This document shows, piece after piece, positions 36,537-47,267 of a stretch of 57,392 nucleotides of DNA. Position 1 is the first letter of the stretch, and every line of letters starts with the position of its first letter. The translations under genes were made by a program, and so were the position numbers. The notes under the pieces are model-generated. The model was not told the origin of the DNA. It ran no database searches and saw only the letters and a list, made by a program, of their open reading frames with translations. The DNA is from Candidatus Methylomirabilota bacterium. GTDB taxonomy: Bacteria > Methylomirabilota > Methylomirabilia > Rokubacteriales > CSP1-6. The DNA lies in NCBI GenBank assembly GCA_036001065.1, contig DASYUQ010000162.1, positions 1 to 57,392 on the forward strand. Reading direction: 5' to 3'.

Positions 36537-36812
36537 ATGACGAAAGCGGAGCTGATCGACGAGGTCTCGAAAGTCTCGAGTCTCACCAAAAAGGAGACCG
36601 AGACGATCGTCAACACGATCTTCGAGAACATCACGGACGCCCTCGCCAAGGGGGACAAGGTCGAGCTTCGGGGCTTCGGCAGCTTCCGGATCCGCCACCG
36701 CAATTCTCGAAAGGGACGCAATCCGAAGACGGGGACGAGCGTCGACGTACCGGAAAAGCGCGTCCCGTTCTTCAAGGTCGGCAAGCGCCTGCGCGAGCTC
36801 GTGAACACGTGA
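36537..36812 (+). CDS. HU/IHF family DNA-binding protein
   Basis: Small DNA-bending protein, 91 residues, beginning MTKAELIDEVSKVSSLTKKETE, with the beta-arm tip GRNPKTGTSVDVPEKRVPFFKVGKRLRE. The location downstream of rpsA-sppA matches ihfB/himD in other bacteria, and GFGSFRIRHR is closer to IHF-beta than to HU. A second paralogue is at 49308. Confidence 0.93.
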   Translation: MTKAELIDEVSKVSSLTKKETETIVNTIFENITDALAKGDKVELRGFGSFRIRHRNSRKGRNPKTGTSVDVPEKRVPFFKVGKRLRELVNT

Positions 36813-36828
36813 GGCCGCAGCCCGCGGC

Positions 36829-37311
36829 GTGAAGCGCCTCTGGGCGCCGTGGCGGATGGCCTACGTCGCCAGTGCCGGTTCGGCTCCCGGTTGCATCTTC
36901 TGCAACGCGCTCGCGGCCGGCGACGACCGCAAGTCCCTGGTCCTGCTGCGCTCCGCGCACGCCTTCCTGATCCTCAATGCCTACCCGTACACGCCCGGCC
37001 ACCTGATGTCGGCGGTCAACCGCCACGCCGGCACGGTCGCCGAGGCCACGCCGGAGGAGTTGGCCGACGCAATGCGCCTGGTCGCCGTCGCCACCTCGAC
37101 GCTCGCCGCCGAGTACCGGGCTGACGGATTCAACATCGGCATCAACCAGGGGCGCGTAGCCGGCGCGGGAATCGAGGACCACCTGCACGTACACGTGGTC
37201 CCCCGCTGGCAGGGTGACTCGAACTTCATGCCCGTGCTGGGCGAGGTGCGAGTGCTGCCCGAGGCGCTCGAGGTGACTTACGACCGCCTGCGGAGCCGCC
37301 TGGGTGGCTGA
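36829..37311 (+). CDS. HIT family nucleotide hydrolase/phosphorylase
   Basis: 160 residues. Family start KRLWAPWRMAYVAS, CIFCNALAAGDD (zinc-type Cys pair), PYTPGHLMSAVNRH, and the catalytic histidine triad HLHVHVVPRW. The RLWAPWR opening is typical of the Ap4A phosphorylase-like HIT branch. It precedes mutS, with an 8-nt overlap at its end. Confidence 0.9.
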   Translation: MKRLWAPWRMAYVASAGSAPGCIFCNALAAGDDRKSLVLLRSAHAFLILNAYPYTPGHLMSAVNRHAGTVAEATPEELADAMRLVAVATSTLAAEYRADGFNIGINQGRVAGAGIEDHLHVHVVPRWQGDSNFMPVLGEVRVLPEALEVTYDRLRSRLGG

Positions 37312-39955
37312 GTCCCCCGGCGGCCCCACGCCGATGATGCGGCAGTATCGGGAGCTCAAGCGCCGCTTTCCCGACTACCTGCTCCTCTTCCGCCTCGGCG
37401 ATTTCTACGAGCTGTTCCTCGAGGACGCCGAGCAAGGGGCGCGGCTGCTGCAGATCACGCTCACCGCCCGCCAGGGCGCCCCGATGGCGGGCATCCCGCA
37501 CCACGCCGCCGAGGCCTACATCGCCCGGCTCGTGCAGGCCGGCCGGAAGATCGCGCTGTGCGAGCAGATGGAGGCGCCGGGGAAGGGCAAGAAGCTCCTG
37601 CGGCGCGACGTGGTCCGCCTCATCACGCCGGGAACCATCACCGACACCGCGTACCTCAAGGGCGTGGCCAACAATTTCCTGTTGGCGGTGGCGCGGCTTC
37701 GCGAGGCGACCGGAGTCGCGCTGCTGGACGTCTCGACCGGCGAGTTCTGGGTCGGCGAGGACCGACCCCGGGAGGCCGGCGTGCTGGATGCGGCGCTCCT
37801 GCGCCGTCCCGCAGAGATCCTCGTCCCCGAGTCGCTGCGGGAGATCCCCGACCTCCTCGGGCGGCTCCAGGCCACCGGCGCGACGCTGACCTTCTGGGAC
37901 CCGGCGCCCTTCGTCCTCCGCCGCGCCGCCGCCGCCCTCGCCGGCCACTTCGAGGTGCCCACGCTGGACGCCTTCGGGCTCGCCGACCTGACGGTGGGGC
38001 TCTCGGCGGCGGGTGGGGCGCTCGCGTACGTGCGCGCCACTCAGGGCGACAGGCTCAACCACCTGACGAGGCTCCAGCGGCTCGCTACCGCCGACGCCAT
38101 GACCGTCGATCGGACGGCGGCGGAGACGCTCGAGCTGCTCGAGTCCCGGGAGGGCGACGGCCGCACCTCGCTCCTCGGCGTCATCAACGAGACGGTCACG
38201 CCGATGGGGGGCCGGCTGCTCCGGCAGTGGCTGCTGCGGCCGCTGCTCGATCCGGCGACGATCGGCGAGCGCCAGGACGCGATCGGAGCTCTGATCGAGG
38301 CGCCGGCCACCCGCGGCCGGCTGCGGGCGCTGCTCCGGCGCGTGGGGGATCTGGAGCGGCTGACGAGCCGGGCCACGCTCGGCGTGGCCCACGCTCGCGA
38401 CCTCGTCGGGCTGCGCGCGTGCCTGGAGCCGCTCGACGAGATCCGTGCGGGCGTCGCGGAGATGACGCCCTCACTGATCGCCGCCGCCCGGGAGGACCTG
38501 GTGCCCCTCGGTGAGCTGCAGGCCCTGCTCCGCGACGCGCTCGTGGACGAGCCGCCGCTGGCGCTGCACGAGGGCGGGATCATCCGCGAGGGCTGGAGCG
38601 AGGCGCTCGCCGCGATCGTCGACGACGCCCGCGGGGGGCGTCAGTGGATCGCCGGCCTCGAGGAGCGGGAACGCGCCCGCACCGGCATCCCGAGCCTCCG
38701 CGTGCGCTTCAACCGCGTCTTCGGCTACGGGATCGAGGTGACCCACGCCCAGACCTCCCGCGTGCCCGCGGACTACGTGCGCCGCCAGACCCTCACCGGC
38801 GCCGAGCGCTACATCACGCCCGAGCTGAAGGAGTACGAGGCCAGGGTGCTGGGCGCCGAGGAGCGGCGGCGGCGGCTGGAGTACGAGCTGTTCGAGGACG
38901 TGCGCCGGCGCGTCGGCGGGCGCGCGGGCGAGCTGCTCACGACGGCCCGGGCGCTGGCGCGGCTCGACGTCCTGGCGGCGCTGGCCGAGGTGGCCCATGG
39001 GCGCGGTCACGTGCGCCCGATCGTGGACCGGGGCGAGGCGCTCGTGATCGTCGACGGCCGCCATCCCGTGCTCGAGGCCCGCGCCGGCGAGCCCGTCACG
39101 CCGAACGATCTCGCGCTCGATGGCGACGCGCGCATCGTCATCCTCACCGGCCCTAACATGTCCGGGAAGTCCGTCTACCTGCGGCAGACGGGGCACATCG
39201 TCATCCTGGCCCAGATGGGCGCCTTCGTCCCCGCCCGGGAGGCCCGGATCGGCGTGGTCGATCGCGTCTTCACACGGGTCGGCGCCCAGGACAACCTCGG
39301 GCGGGGCCAGAGCACGTTTCTCGTCGAGATGGTCGAGACGGCCAACATCCTGAACAACGTCACCGCGCGCAGCCTCGTCCTCCTCGACGAGGTGGGGCGC
39401 GGCACCTCGACCTTCGACGGGCTCGCCATCGCCTGGTCGGTCGTCGAAGCCCTGCACGAGCGTGCCGGGGCCAAGGTGCTCTTCGCCACGCACTTCCACG
39501 AGCTCACCCAGCTCGCCCACCGGCTGGCGGGGGTGCGCAACTTCCACGTCGCCGTGCGCGAGTGGAACGACGAGATCATCTTCCTGCACAAGGTGCGCTC
39601 CGGCTCCACCGACCGCAGCTACGGCATCCAGGTGGCGCGCCTGGCCGGGCTGCCGGAGCCGGTGATCACGCGCGCCAAGGCGCTGCTGACCGAGCTGGAG
39701 ACGGCCGGCCAGCTCTCCACCGACGCCCGCGACGCCACCCAGCTGGGGCTCTTCACGCCGCCGCCGGACCCGATCGCGCCGGAGCTGGCCCGGCTCGACC
39801 TCGCGCACCTCACGCCGATGGAGGCGCTGAACCTGCTCGCCAAGTGGCAACAGACGATCGGAGGGGGCCTCGGCGGCCCCCTCCGAAACCTCCCCCAGGA
39901 TTGCGCGGGCGAAGCCCGCGCCCGAAGCGGCGAACACGAGGAGCGAGAGGGATGA
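37304..39955 (+). CDS. mutS: MutS mismatch recognition ATPase
   Basis: Recognises mismatches and recruits MutL. 883 residues: N-terminal mismatch-binding domain with the Phe-X-Glu motif GDFYELF (about 33-39), connector, lever and clamp domains, and the ABC-like ATPase with Walker A GPNMSGKSVYLRQTGHI (near 616), Walker B LVLLDEVGRGTSTFDG and the H-loop THFHELTQL. The conserved end is MTPMEALNLLAKW; the last 33 residues (from about TIGGGLGGPLRNLP) are encoded by the palindromic repeat and are an added tail. The beta-clamp and tetramer-type C-terminus looks replaced by it. Confidence 0.96.
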   Translation: MAESPGGPTPMMRQYRELKRRFPDYLLLFRLGDFYELFLEDAEQGARLLQITLTARQGAPMAGIPHHAAEAYIARLVQAGRKIALCEQMEAPGKGKKLLRRDVVRLITPGTITDTAYLKGVANNFLLAVARLREATGVALLDVSTGEFWVGEDRPREAGVLDAALLRRPAEILVPESLREIPDLLGRLQATGATLTFWDPAPFVLRRAAAALAGHFEVPTLDAFGLADLTVGLSAAGGALAYVRATQGDRLNHLTRLQRLATADAMTVDRTAAETLELLESREGDGRTSLLGVINETVTPMGGRLLRQWLLRPLLDPATIGERQDAIGALIEAPATRGRLRALLRRVGDLERLTSRATLGVAHARDLVGLRACLEPLDEIRAGVAEMTPSLIAAAREDLVPLGELQALLRDALVDEPPLALHEGGIIREGWSEALAAIVDDARGGRQWIAGLEERERARTGIPSLRVRFNRVFGYGIEVTHAQTSRVPADYVRRQTLTGAERYITPELKEYEARVLGAEERRRRLEYELFEDVRRRVGGRAGELLTTARALARLDVLAALAEVAHGRGHVRPIVDRGEALVIVDGRHPVLEARAGEPVTPNDLALDGDARIVILTGPNMSGKSVYLRQTGHIVILAQMGAFVPAREARIGVVDRVFTRVGAQDNLGRGQSTFLVEMVETANILNNVTARSLVLLDEVGRGTSTFDGLAIAWSVVEALHERAGAKVLFATHFHELTQLAHRLAGVRNFHVAVREWNDEIIFLHKVRSGSTDRSYGIQVARLAGLPEPVITRAKALLTELETAGQLSTDARDATQLGLFTPPPDPIAPELARLDLAHLTPMEALNLLAKWQQTIGGGLGGPLRNLPQDCAGEARARSGEHEEREG
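39858..39927 (+). repeat. two-hairpin palindromic repeat, copy B (inside the mutS 3' end)
   Basis: Hairpin 1 (39858-39886) has the 12-bp stem TCGGAGGGGGCC with loop TCGGC, then AACCTCCCCC, then hairpin 2 GCGCGGGC-GAA-GCCCGCGC (39903-39921) and CCGAAG. It is identical over 39 nt to copy A at 32303-32373, inverted. It is read as the MutS tail. Confidence 0.9.
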
Positions 39956-40025
39956 GTCGGATCCGCTGGCTCTCGGACCGAGAAGGGTTGCGCCGGCCAA
40001 GCCGGCGCTCGAAAGAGGAACGGGA

Positions 40026-40029
<4 letters not shown>
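39952..40029 (+). CDS. mini-ORF (25 aa) between mutS and mutL
   Basis: MSRIRWLSDREGLRR...EERE. The ATG overlaps the mutS stop (ATGA); the TGA overlaps the mutL GTG (GTGA). Its first 12 residues mimic the MutL start (SRIRRLPD); at DNA level 39954-39979 matches 40031-40056 at 22 of 26 bases. It is a diverged duplicate of the mutL start region containing hairpin copy C. Confidence 0.3.
39990..40008 (+). repeat. palindromic repeat, hairpin 2 only, copy C
   Basis: GCGCCGGC-CAA-GCCGGCGC, preceded by GGGTT and followed by TCGAAAG, as in copies A and B. It lies within the mini-ORF between mutS and mutL. Relative to copy B it shows a compensatory swap (G-C to C-G) in the stem. Confidence 0.8.
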
Positions 40030-41711
<1,682 letters not shown>

Positions 41712-41727
41712 AGTTGAAGCGGAGCGG

Positions 41728-42666
41728 ATGAAGATTCCCCTTCTCGTCATCGCGGGGCCGACGGGGGTCGGCAAGACGGCCACCGCGGTCGCGCTCGCCG
41801 GCCGGGTGGACCTCGAGGTGATCAGCGCCGACTCGCGTCAGGTCTACCGCGGCATGGATCTGGCGACGGGCAAGCCCAGCGCCGCCGAGCGGCGCGCGGT
41901 CGCGCACCATCTGGTCGACATCGTGGACCCCGACGATCGGTACCACGCGGCGCGCTTCCGCAGCGACGCGCGCCGTCTCATCGCGGCGATCCGGGGGCGG
42001 GGGCGCCTGCCCGCGGTCGTCGGGGGAACCGGCCTCTACATCCGGGCGCTGCTGCGCGGGCTTGATCCCGCGCCGCCGGCCGACCCGGAGCTCCGCCGCG
42101 AGCTGACCGCCCTGGCCGCCCGGCAAGGCCGCCAGGCGCTCCACGCGCGCCTGGTCCGGGAGGCGCCCGCGCTGGCGCTCCGCCTGCATCCGAACGACTA
42201 CGTGCGGGTGATGCGGGCCCTCGAGCGCATCCGGACGGGGAACGCGGTGGCCACCGAGCAGGTAGAGTGGCGCCGGCGCGCGGAGGAGTACGACGTGGTC
42301 TGGGTCGGGCTGACGATGGAGCGGGGAGCGCTGCGACGGCGGCTCGGCGAGCGGGCGGCGGCGATGGTCGCCGGCGGGCTCGCCGACGAGGTCAGGGGAC
42401 TCCTTGCGCGCGGCTACGACCCCTCGCTGCCGTCGATGCAGGGGATCGGGTACCGGGAGTTCGCGCGGGTCGCGCAGGGGACGCTCGCGGAGGCGGAGGC
42501 GCTGAGGCTCATGCAGCGCGACACCATGCGCTACGCCAAGCGGCAGTGGACGTGGTTCACGCGCGAGCCGGACATCCAGTGGCTCGACCTCGCGCTCGCC
42601 GGAGGTCCGGAGGGCGCCGCGGGCATGCTGGAGCGCCGGCTCCGGGAGGGAGGTCTGATCGGGTGA
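41728..42666 (+). CDS. miaA: MiaA tRNA dimethylallyltransferase
   Basis: Adds dimethylallyl to A37 of tRNAs reading UNN codons. 312 residues: P-loop [69 protein letters not shown] and GIGYREFARVAQG plus RYAKRQWTWF near the end. GAAGCGGAGCGG precedes ATG 41728. mutL-miaA is a common pair. The stop overlaps hflX by GTGA. hfq, often next, is not present. Confidence 0.95.
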   Translation: MKIPLLVIAGPTGVGKTATAVALAGRVDLEVISADSRQVYRGMDLATGKPSAAERRAVAHHLVDIVDPDDRYHAARFRSDARRLIAAIRGRGRLPAVVGGTGLYIRALLRGLDPAPPADPELRRELTALAARQGRQALHARLVREAPALALRLHPNDYVRVMRALERIRTGNAVATEQVEWRRRAEEYDVVWVGLTMERGALRRRLGERAAAMVAGGLADEVRGLLARGYDPSLPSMQGIGYREFARVAQGTLAEAEALRLMQRDTMRYAKRQWTWFTREPDIQWLDLALAGGPEGAAGMLERRLREGGLIG

Positions 42667-43946
42667 AGAACGGACGCGGCAACGGCGTCGTACTCACGCG
42701 CGCCGCGCGCGAGCGGGCGGTGATCGCGGCGGTCAAGCTGCCGTCGCAGGGCCGCTGGGCGGTCGAGGAGTCGCTCGACGAGCTGGGGGGGCTGGCCGCC
42801 GCGGCCGGCGCCACCGTCGTGCACCGCGTGGTGCAGGAGCGCCAGGCCCCCACGCCCGCGCTCTACTTCGGGCGGGGCAAAGTCGCCGCCATCGGCGAGA
42901 TCGCGCGCCAGACTGGCGCCGACCTCCTGATCTGCGACGATGCGCTCTCGCCCGGCCAGGAGCGCAACGTCTCTCAGGCCCTGGGCATCAAGGTGATCGA
43001 CCGGACGGCGCTGATCCTCGACATCTTCGCCCAGCGCGCGCGCACCAGCGAGGGCAAGCTTCAGGTGGAGCTGGCCCAGCTCACCTATCTGCTCCCCCGG
43101 CTGGTCGGCCAGTGGACCCACCTGGAGCGCCTGGGCGGAGGGATCGGCACCCGGGGGCCGGGCGAGACCCAGCTGGAATCCGACCGGCGCGTCATCCGCC
43201 GACGCATCATACAGATTCGCCGCGAGCTGGAGCGCGTGCGCGTGCATCGGCGCGTGCAGCGGGAGGGGCGGCGCCGCGCCGGCCTGCCGGTGGTGGCGCT
43301 GGTCGGCTACACCAACGCCGGCAAGACGACGCTGCTCAACCGGCTCACGGGCTCGCGCCTGGTCGCGGCCGACCAGCTCTTCGTGACGCTCGATCCGGCC
43401 GCGCGGCTCGTCAGCGGCGACAGCCGCCAGCCCTTCATCCTCACCGACACCGTGGGATTCATCCGCAAGCTGCCGCACGAGCTGATCGCGGCCTTCCGCG
43501 CCACCCTGGAGGAGCTGGCGGACGCCGACGTCCTCCTGCACGTGGTGGACGCCAGTCACCCGGCGCTGGAGGAGCACATGGCGGCGGTGCAGGGCCTGCT
43601 GCGCGAGCTCGAGATCGACGATCGCCCGACGCTGCTCGTGCTGAACAAGGTCGACCGTGTCCACGAACCTCGCGCCATCGACCGGCTCGTCGAGGCCCGC
43701 GGGGGCGTGCCGGTCTCGGCAGTCACCGGCGAGGGATTCGACCACCTGCGGGGCGCCATCGACGCGGCCGTCCGGCGGCCGGGGGGCGCGGTGACCCTCC
43801 AGATCCCGCACGGGGAGGGCACGGCGCTGGCGCTGTGCTATGCCCGCGGCCGCGTGCTCGCGCGGGCCGACGCCGCCGACCATGTGCGGCTGGAGGTCGA
43901 GCTGCCGCCGTCGGTCCGGGACGCCCTGGCCTCGTACCGCGTGTAG
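42663..43946 (+). CDS. hflX: HflX ribosome-associated GTPase
   Basis: GTPase that splits stalled ribosomes. 427 residues from GTG 42663. N-terminal HflX domain (PALYFGRGKVAAIGEIA, ICDDALSPGQERNVSQAL, VIDRTALILDIFAQRARTSEGKLQVELAQL, GGGIGTRGPGETQLE), a coiled-coil linker, then a G domain with P-loop GYTNAGKTTLLN (near 213), DTVGFIRKLPHELI and NKVD. Follows miaA as in many proteobacteria. Confidence 0.94.
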   Translation: MKNGRGNGVVLTRAARERAVIAAVKLPSQGRWAVEESLDELGGLAAAAGATVVHRVVQERQAPTPALYFGRGKVAAIGEIARQTGADLLICDDALSPGQERNVSQALGIKVIDRTALILDIFAQRARTSEGKLQVELAQLTYLLPRLVGQWTHLERLGGGIGTRGPGETQLESDRRVIRRRIIQIRRELERVRVHRRVQREGRRRAGLPVVALVGYTNAGKTTLLNRLTGSRLVAADQLFVTLDPAARLVSGDSRQPFILTDTVGFIRKLPHELIAAFRATLEELADADVLLHVVDASHPALEEHMAAVQGLLRELEIDDRPTLLVLNKVDRVHEPRAIDRLVEARGGVPVSAVTGEGFDHLRGAIDAAVRRPGGAVTLQIPHGEGTALALCYARGRVLARADAADHVRLEVELPPSVRDALASYRV

Positions 43947-43967
43947 CGGGTACACTTGGAGCTTCGT

Positions 43968-44540
43968 ATGGGACTCGCCAATTGGCTGACCGTGCTCCGC
44001 ATCCTGCTGGTCCCGGTCTTCGTGACGCTCCTCGTGTACCGCAAGCCGGCCTGGGCGCTCGCCGTCTTCGTGGGGGCGTCCCTGACGGATCTTCTCGACG
44101 GCTGGGTCGCCCGCCGCCGGGGCATGTCGAGCCGGCTCGGCGCCTTTCTGGACCCCATGGCCGACAAGCTGCTGCTCACCGCCTCGTTCGTGACGCTCAC
44201 GTACCTCAAGGCGCTGCCCTTCTGGATCACCGCGGTGGTGCTCACGCGGGACACGCTGCTGATCGTCGGCGCCCTCATGGTGCTCATGGTCGGTGGGCGC
44301 ATCTACCCGCGGCCGACGTGGGCCGGGAAGGCGACGACGTTCTTTCAGATCCTCACGGTGCTGACCGGACTGCTCTCGCGGTACTTCCACGTCGCGCTGG
44401 CGCCGCAGACGATCATGTGGCTGGCGGCCATCTTCACGGTCGTGTCGGGGTGCCAGTACCTGCTCCAGGGCATGCGTTTCCTCAACGACGCGAACGACGC
44501 GGAGCGCGAGGAGCATGAGAGCACGCTGCGCCGAGGATAA
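43968..44540 (+). CDS. pgsA: PgsA phosphatidylglycerophosphate synthase
   Basis: CDP-alcohol phosphatidyltransferase making phosphatidylglycerol phosphate in the inner membrane. 190 residues, multiple hydrophobic segments. N-terminal NWLTVLRILLVPVF and the signature DGWVARRRGMSSRLGAFLDPMADK (DG-x2-AR-x8-G-x3-D-x3-D) identify it. ATG 43968 gives the usual MGLANWLT start; an upstream in-frame codon at 43956 is less likely. Overlaps the next gene by 26 nt. Confidence 0.92.
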   Translation: MGLANWLTVLRILLVPVFVTLLVYRKPAWALAVFVGASLTDLLDGWVARRRGMSSRLGAFLDPMADKLLLTASFVTLTYLKALPFWITAVVLTRDTLLIVGALMVLMVGGRIYPRPTWAGKATTFFQILTVLTGLLSRYFHVALAPQTIMWLAAIFTVVSGCQYLLQGMRFLNDANDAEREEHESTLRRG

Positions 44541-45849
44541 GGACGCGCCCGAGGGGGTCGTGGTGGCGGAGGTCCGGCGCCGGACGCCGGCGGCCAGCGC
44601 CGGTCTCCGTCCCGGCGATGTGATCCTCGCCATCAACGGCCACGCGCTCCGCGACGCCATCGACTTCCAGTTCTACGCCGCCGAGCCTCGTCTCCGGCTG
44701 ATGGTCGCCCGCCACGATGGACGGAGAGCGCTGGCCCTCGTCCGCCGCGGGCCCGACGTCGGCGTCGAGCTCGAGCCGCCCCGTCCCCGCGAGATTGCGA
44801 CGTGCGCGAACAAGTGCGTGTTCTGCTTCATCCACCAGAACCCCCGGGGGATGCGGCGGAGCCTCTACGTGAAGGACGACGACTTCCGGCTGTCGTTCCT
44901 GCACGGCAACTACATCACGCTCACGGATCTCGACGAGGCGGCGCTCCGCCGCATCGAGGAGCAGCGCCTGTCGCCGCTCTACATCTCCGTGCACGCTACC
45001 GATCCGGAGCTGCGTCACCGGCTGCTGGGACGGCCCCGCGGGAGCGCCGAGATCCTGCCGCGCCTGGAGCGGCTCAGCAAGGCCGGCATCCGCATGCACG
45101 CCCAGATCGTGCTCTGCCCGGATCTCAACGACGGTTCCCAGCTCGAGCGCACCGTCTTCGAGCTGGTCCCGTTGCACCCGCAGGTGGCGACGGTGGCGAT
45201 CGTCCCGGTCGGCCTCACTCGCCACCGCGAGCGGCTGCCGTCGCTGCGGCTCCTGGCCCCCGACGAGGCGGGGGCCCTCGTCGACACCGTTCACGTCTGG
45301 CAGGCGCGGTTCCTCGATCGCCTGGGGAGCCGCTTCGTCTTCCCGGCTGACGAGATTTATCTGCTGGCCGGCCGGGCCCTGCCGCCCGCGGCGGCGTACG
45401 AGGGGTTTGCCATCGCCGAGGATGGCGTCGGCCTGGTGAGGCGCTTCGAGGATGATCTCGAGCGGGCGCTCCGTGGGTTCCGCCCGCCCCTCCGGCGGAG
45501 GATGGTCACGCTGGTGAGCGGAGAGATGTACGGCGCGCGCCTGGCCCGGTGGCTCGGGCGGCTCGAGCCCGTCGGGGTGACGGCGCGCGTGGCCGTCGTG
45601 CCCAATGAGTTCTTCGGACGCACGATCGGCGTCGCCGGCCTCCTGACCGGCCAGGACATCCAGCGTCAGCTCGCCAGGCTGCCCGATCTGGGCGAGGAGG
45701 TGCTGGTCCCGGCGGTGGCGGTGCGCGACGTCGGCGGCGTCTTCCTCGACGATCTGACGCCGGGCGACCTGACGCGGGACCTCGGAGTGCCGGTGCGGAT
45801 CGTCGAGCCCTCCGCCCGGGCCCTGCTCCGGGCGCTGCGGAGGTCCTGA
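44515..45849 (+). CDS. PDZ-radical SAM-DUF512 protein
   Basis: 444 residues. N-terminal PDZ-like segment (about 12-60, AEVRRRTPAASAGLRPGDVILAINGH), a radical SAM cysteine motif CANKCVFC (Cys 97, 101, 104), SVHATDPELRHRLLG, and a C-terminal DUF512 region (FADEIYLL-like segment, LVSGEMYGA, VPNEFFGRTIGVAGLLTGQDI). Members of this family are usually found beside der, as here. The reaction is unknown; it should bind a [4Fe-4S] cluster and S-adenosylmethionine. Confidence 0.88.
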   Translation: MRARCAEDKDAPEGVVVAEVRRRTPAASAGLRPGDVILAINGHALRDAIDFQFYAAEPRLRLMVARHDGRRALALVRRGPDVGVELEPPRPREIATCANKCVFCFIHQNPRGMRRSLYVKDDDFRLSFLHGNYITLTDLDEAALRRIEEQRLSPLYISVHATDPELRHRLLGRPRGSAEILPRLERLSKAGIRMHAQIVLCPDLNDGSQLERTVFELVPLHPQVATVAIVPVGLTRHRERLPSLRLLAPDEAGALVDTVHVWQARFLDRLGSRFVFPADEIYLLAGRALPPAAAYEGFAIAEDGVGLVRRFEDDLERALRGFRPPLRRRMVTLVSGEMYGARLARWLGRLEPVGVTARVAVVPNEFFGRTIGVAGLLTGQDIQRQLARLPDLGEEVLVPAVAVRDVGGVFLDDLTPGDLTRDLGVPVRIVEPSARALLRALRRS

Positions 45850-45855
45850 GGGGGG

Positions 45856-47202
45856 TTGCTTCGCCCGATCATCGCGATCGTCGGTCGCCCGAACGTCGGC
45901 AAGTCGTCACTCTTCAACCGCCTGGTGGGCCGGCGGCGGGCGCTCGTGCGCGATGTCCCCGGCGTCACGCGCGATCGGCTCTACGGCCACGTGGCGTTCG
46001 AGCGCTGGCAGGCGACGGTGGTCGACACGGGCGGCTTCGATCCGTCGTCCGAGGAGCCGCTGGTCGAGGGCGTGCGGCGGCAGGTGCTGGTGGCCGTCGA
46101 CGAGGCGGACCTGGTGCTCCTCGTCGTGGACGCGCGGGAGGGGATCACGGCCCTCGATGAGGAGATCGCGCGCATTTTGCGGAAGGCCGGGCGGCCCGTC
46201 GTGCTGGTGGCCAGCAAGGTGGAGGACGCGGCCCAGGAGCCGGCGCTCGGCGACTTCTATCGGCTCGGCCTGGGCGAGCCGATTCCGGTGTCGGCCGAGC
46301 ACGGGCGGGGCGTGGCCGAGATGCTGGAGGCGGTGCGGGCGCGCTGCCCCCAGCCGGCCGCTCCGCCCACGGACGCCGCCGCGCCCGTCCACATCGCGAT
46401 CGTCGGCCGGCCGAACGTCGGCAAGTCGTCGCTGGTCAACGCGATGGTGGGCGCCGAGCGCGTGCTCGTGCACGAGGCGCCGGGGACCACGCGCGACGCC
46501 GTCGACACCGCGCTGGTCTACCGCGGCCGCCCCTACGTGCTCGTCGACACTGCCGGCATCCGGCGCAAGGGACGCGTCAGCGAGCCCCTGGAGAAGCTCG
46601 CCGTCGTGATGGCCCTCAAGAGCCTCGAGCGCTGCCAGGTGGCCGTCGTGGTCCTCGACGCCTCCGAAGGGCTCACCGCCCAGGACGCCCACATCGCCGG
46701 CTACGCGAACGAAGCCGGGCGGGCCACGGTGCTCGCGGTCAACAAGTGGGACCTGGTGCCGCCGGGCATGGTGCGCAAGGCCGAAGTCGTCGAGCAGATC
46801 CGCGAGCGCCTGCCCTTCCTCGATTACGCGCCCATCTGTTTCACGTCGGCCACGCGCACCGAGGGGCTGCCCGAGCTGTTCGACGCCGTCGACACGGTGG
46901 CGGCTGAGGGGCGGCGACGCGTGCCGGCCAGCGCCGCGGCCGAGGCGCTGCTCGGTGCGCTGGCGCGGCGGCCGATGACGGTGGGGGGCGTGCCGCTCAC
47001 CATCCAGTCGGCGGCCCAGGTCGGGACCGCACCGCCGACGTTCGCCGTGCGCGTGAACAAGCCCGACGAGATCCACTTCTCCTACGAGCGCTACCTCGTC
47101 AACGCGCTCCGCCAGGCCTTCGGATTCTCGGGCTCGCCGATCCGTCTGTCCTTCCGGAGGGCGGCCGGTCCCCGGGCGCGCCGACGGCGGGGGCGGCGCT
47201 GA
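45856..47202 (+). CDS. der: Der (EngA) ribosome biogenesis GTPase
   Basis: Double-G-domain GTPase needed for 50S assembly. 448 residues. First G domain: GRPNVGKSSLFNRLVG (about 10-25), DTGGFDPSSEEPL; second: GRPNVGKSSLVNAMVG (near 183), DTAGIRRKGRVSEPLEKLAVV and NKWDLV; C-terminal KH-like domain with RVNKPDEIHFSYERYLVNALRQAFGFSGSPIRLSFR. A TTG start at 45856 gives the family beginning LRPIIAIVGRPN. An Arg-rich tail ends the protein. Confidence 0.95.
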   Translation: MLRPIIAIVGRPNVGKSSLFNRLVGRRRALVRDVPGVTRDRLYGHVAFERWQATVVDTGGFDPSSEEPLVEGVRRQVLVAVDEADLVLLVVDAREGITALDEEIARILRKAGRPVVLVASKVEDAAQEPALGDFYRLGLGEPIPVSAEHGRGVAEMLEAVRARCPQPAAPPTDAAAPVHIAIVGRPNVGKSSLVNAMVGAERVLVHEAPGTTRDAVDTALVYRGRPYVLVDTAGIRRKGRVSEPLEKLAVVMALKSLERCQVAVVVLDASEGLTAQDAHIAGYANEAGRATVLAVNKWDLVPPGMVRKAEVVEQIRERLPFLDYAPICFTSATRTEGLPELFDAVDTVAAEGRRRVPASAAAEALLGALARRPMTVGGVPLTIQSAAQVGTAPPTFAVRVNKPDEIHFSYERYLVNALRQAFGFSGSPIRLSFRRAAGPRARRRRGRR

Positions 47203-47267
47203 CGGGCCGCCGAGCGGCCGCGTTCGGTCTCGTCGTCGTCACCGCGGCGCTGGCGCTGGCCGCGGTC

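Noticed and set aside
39858-39886. hairpin 1 as a rho-independent terminator
   Set aside because: There is no T run; in copy B the stem is inside the mutS coding region with mutL coupled downstream, and in copy A it lies between coupled genes.
42531-44660. 709-codon open frame antisense to miaA, hflX and pgsA
   Set aside because: Low-complexity product with no ribosome-binding site; plus-strand genes are firm.
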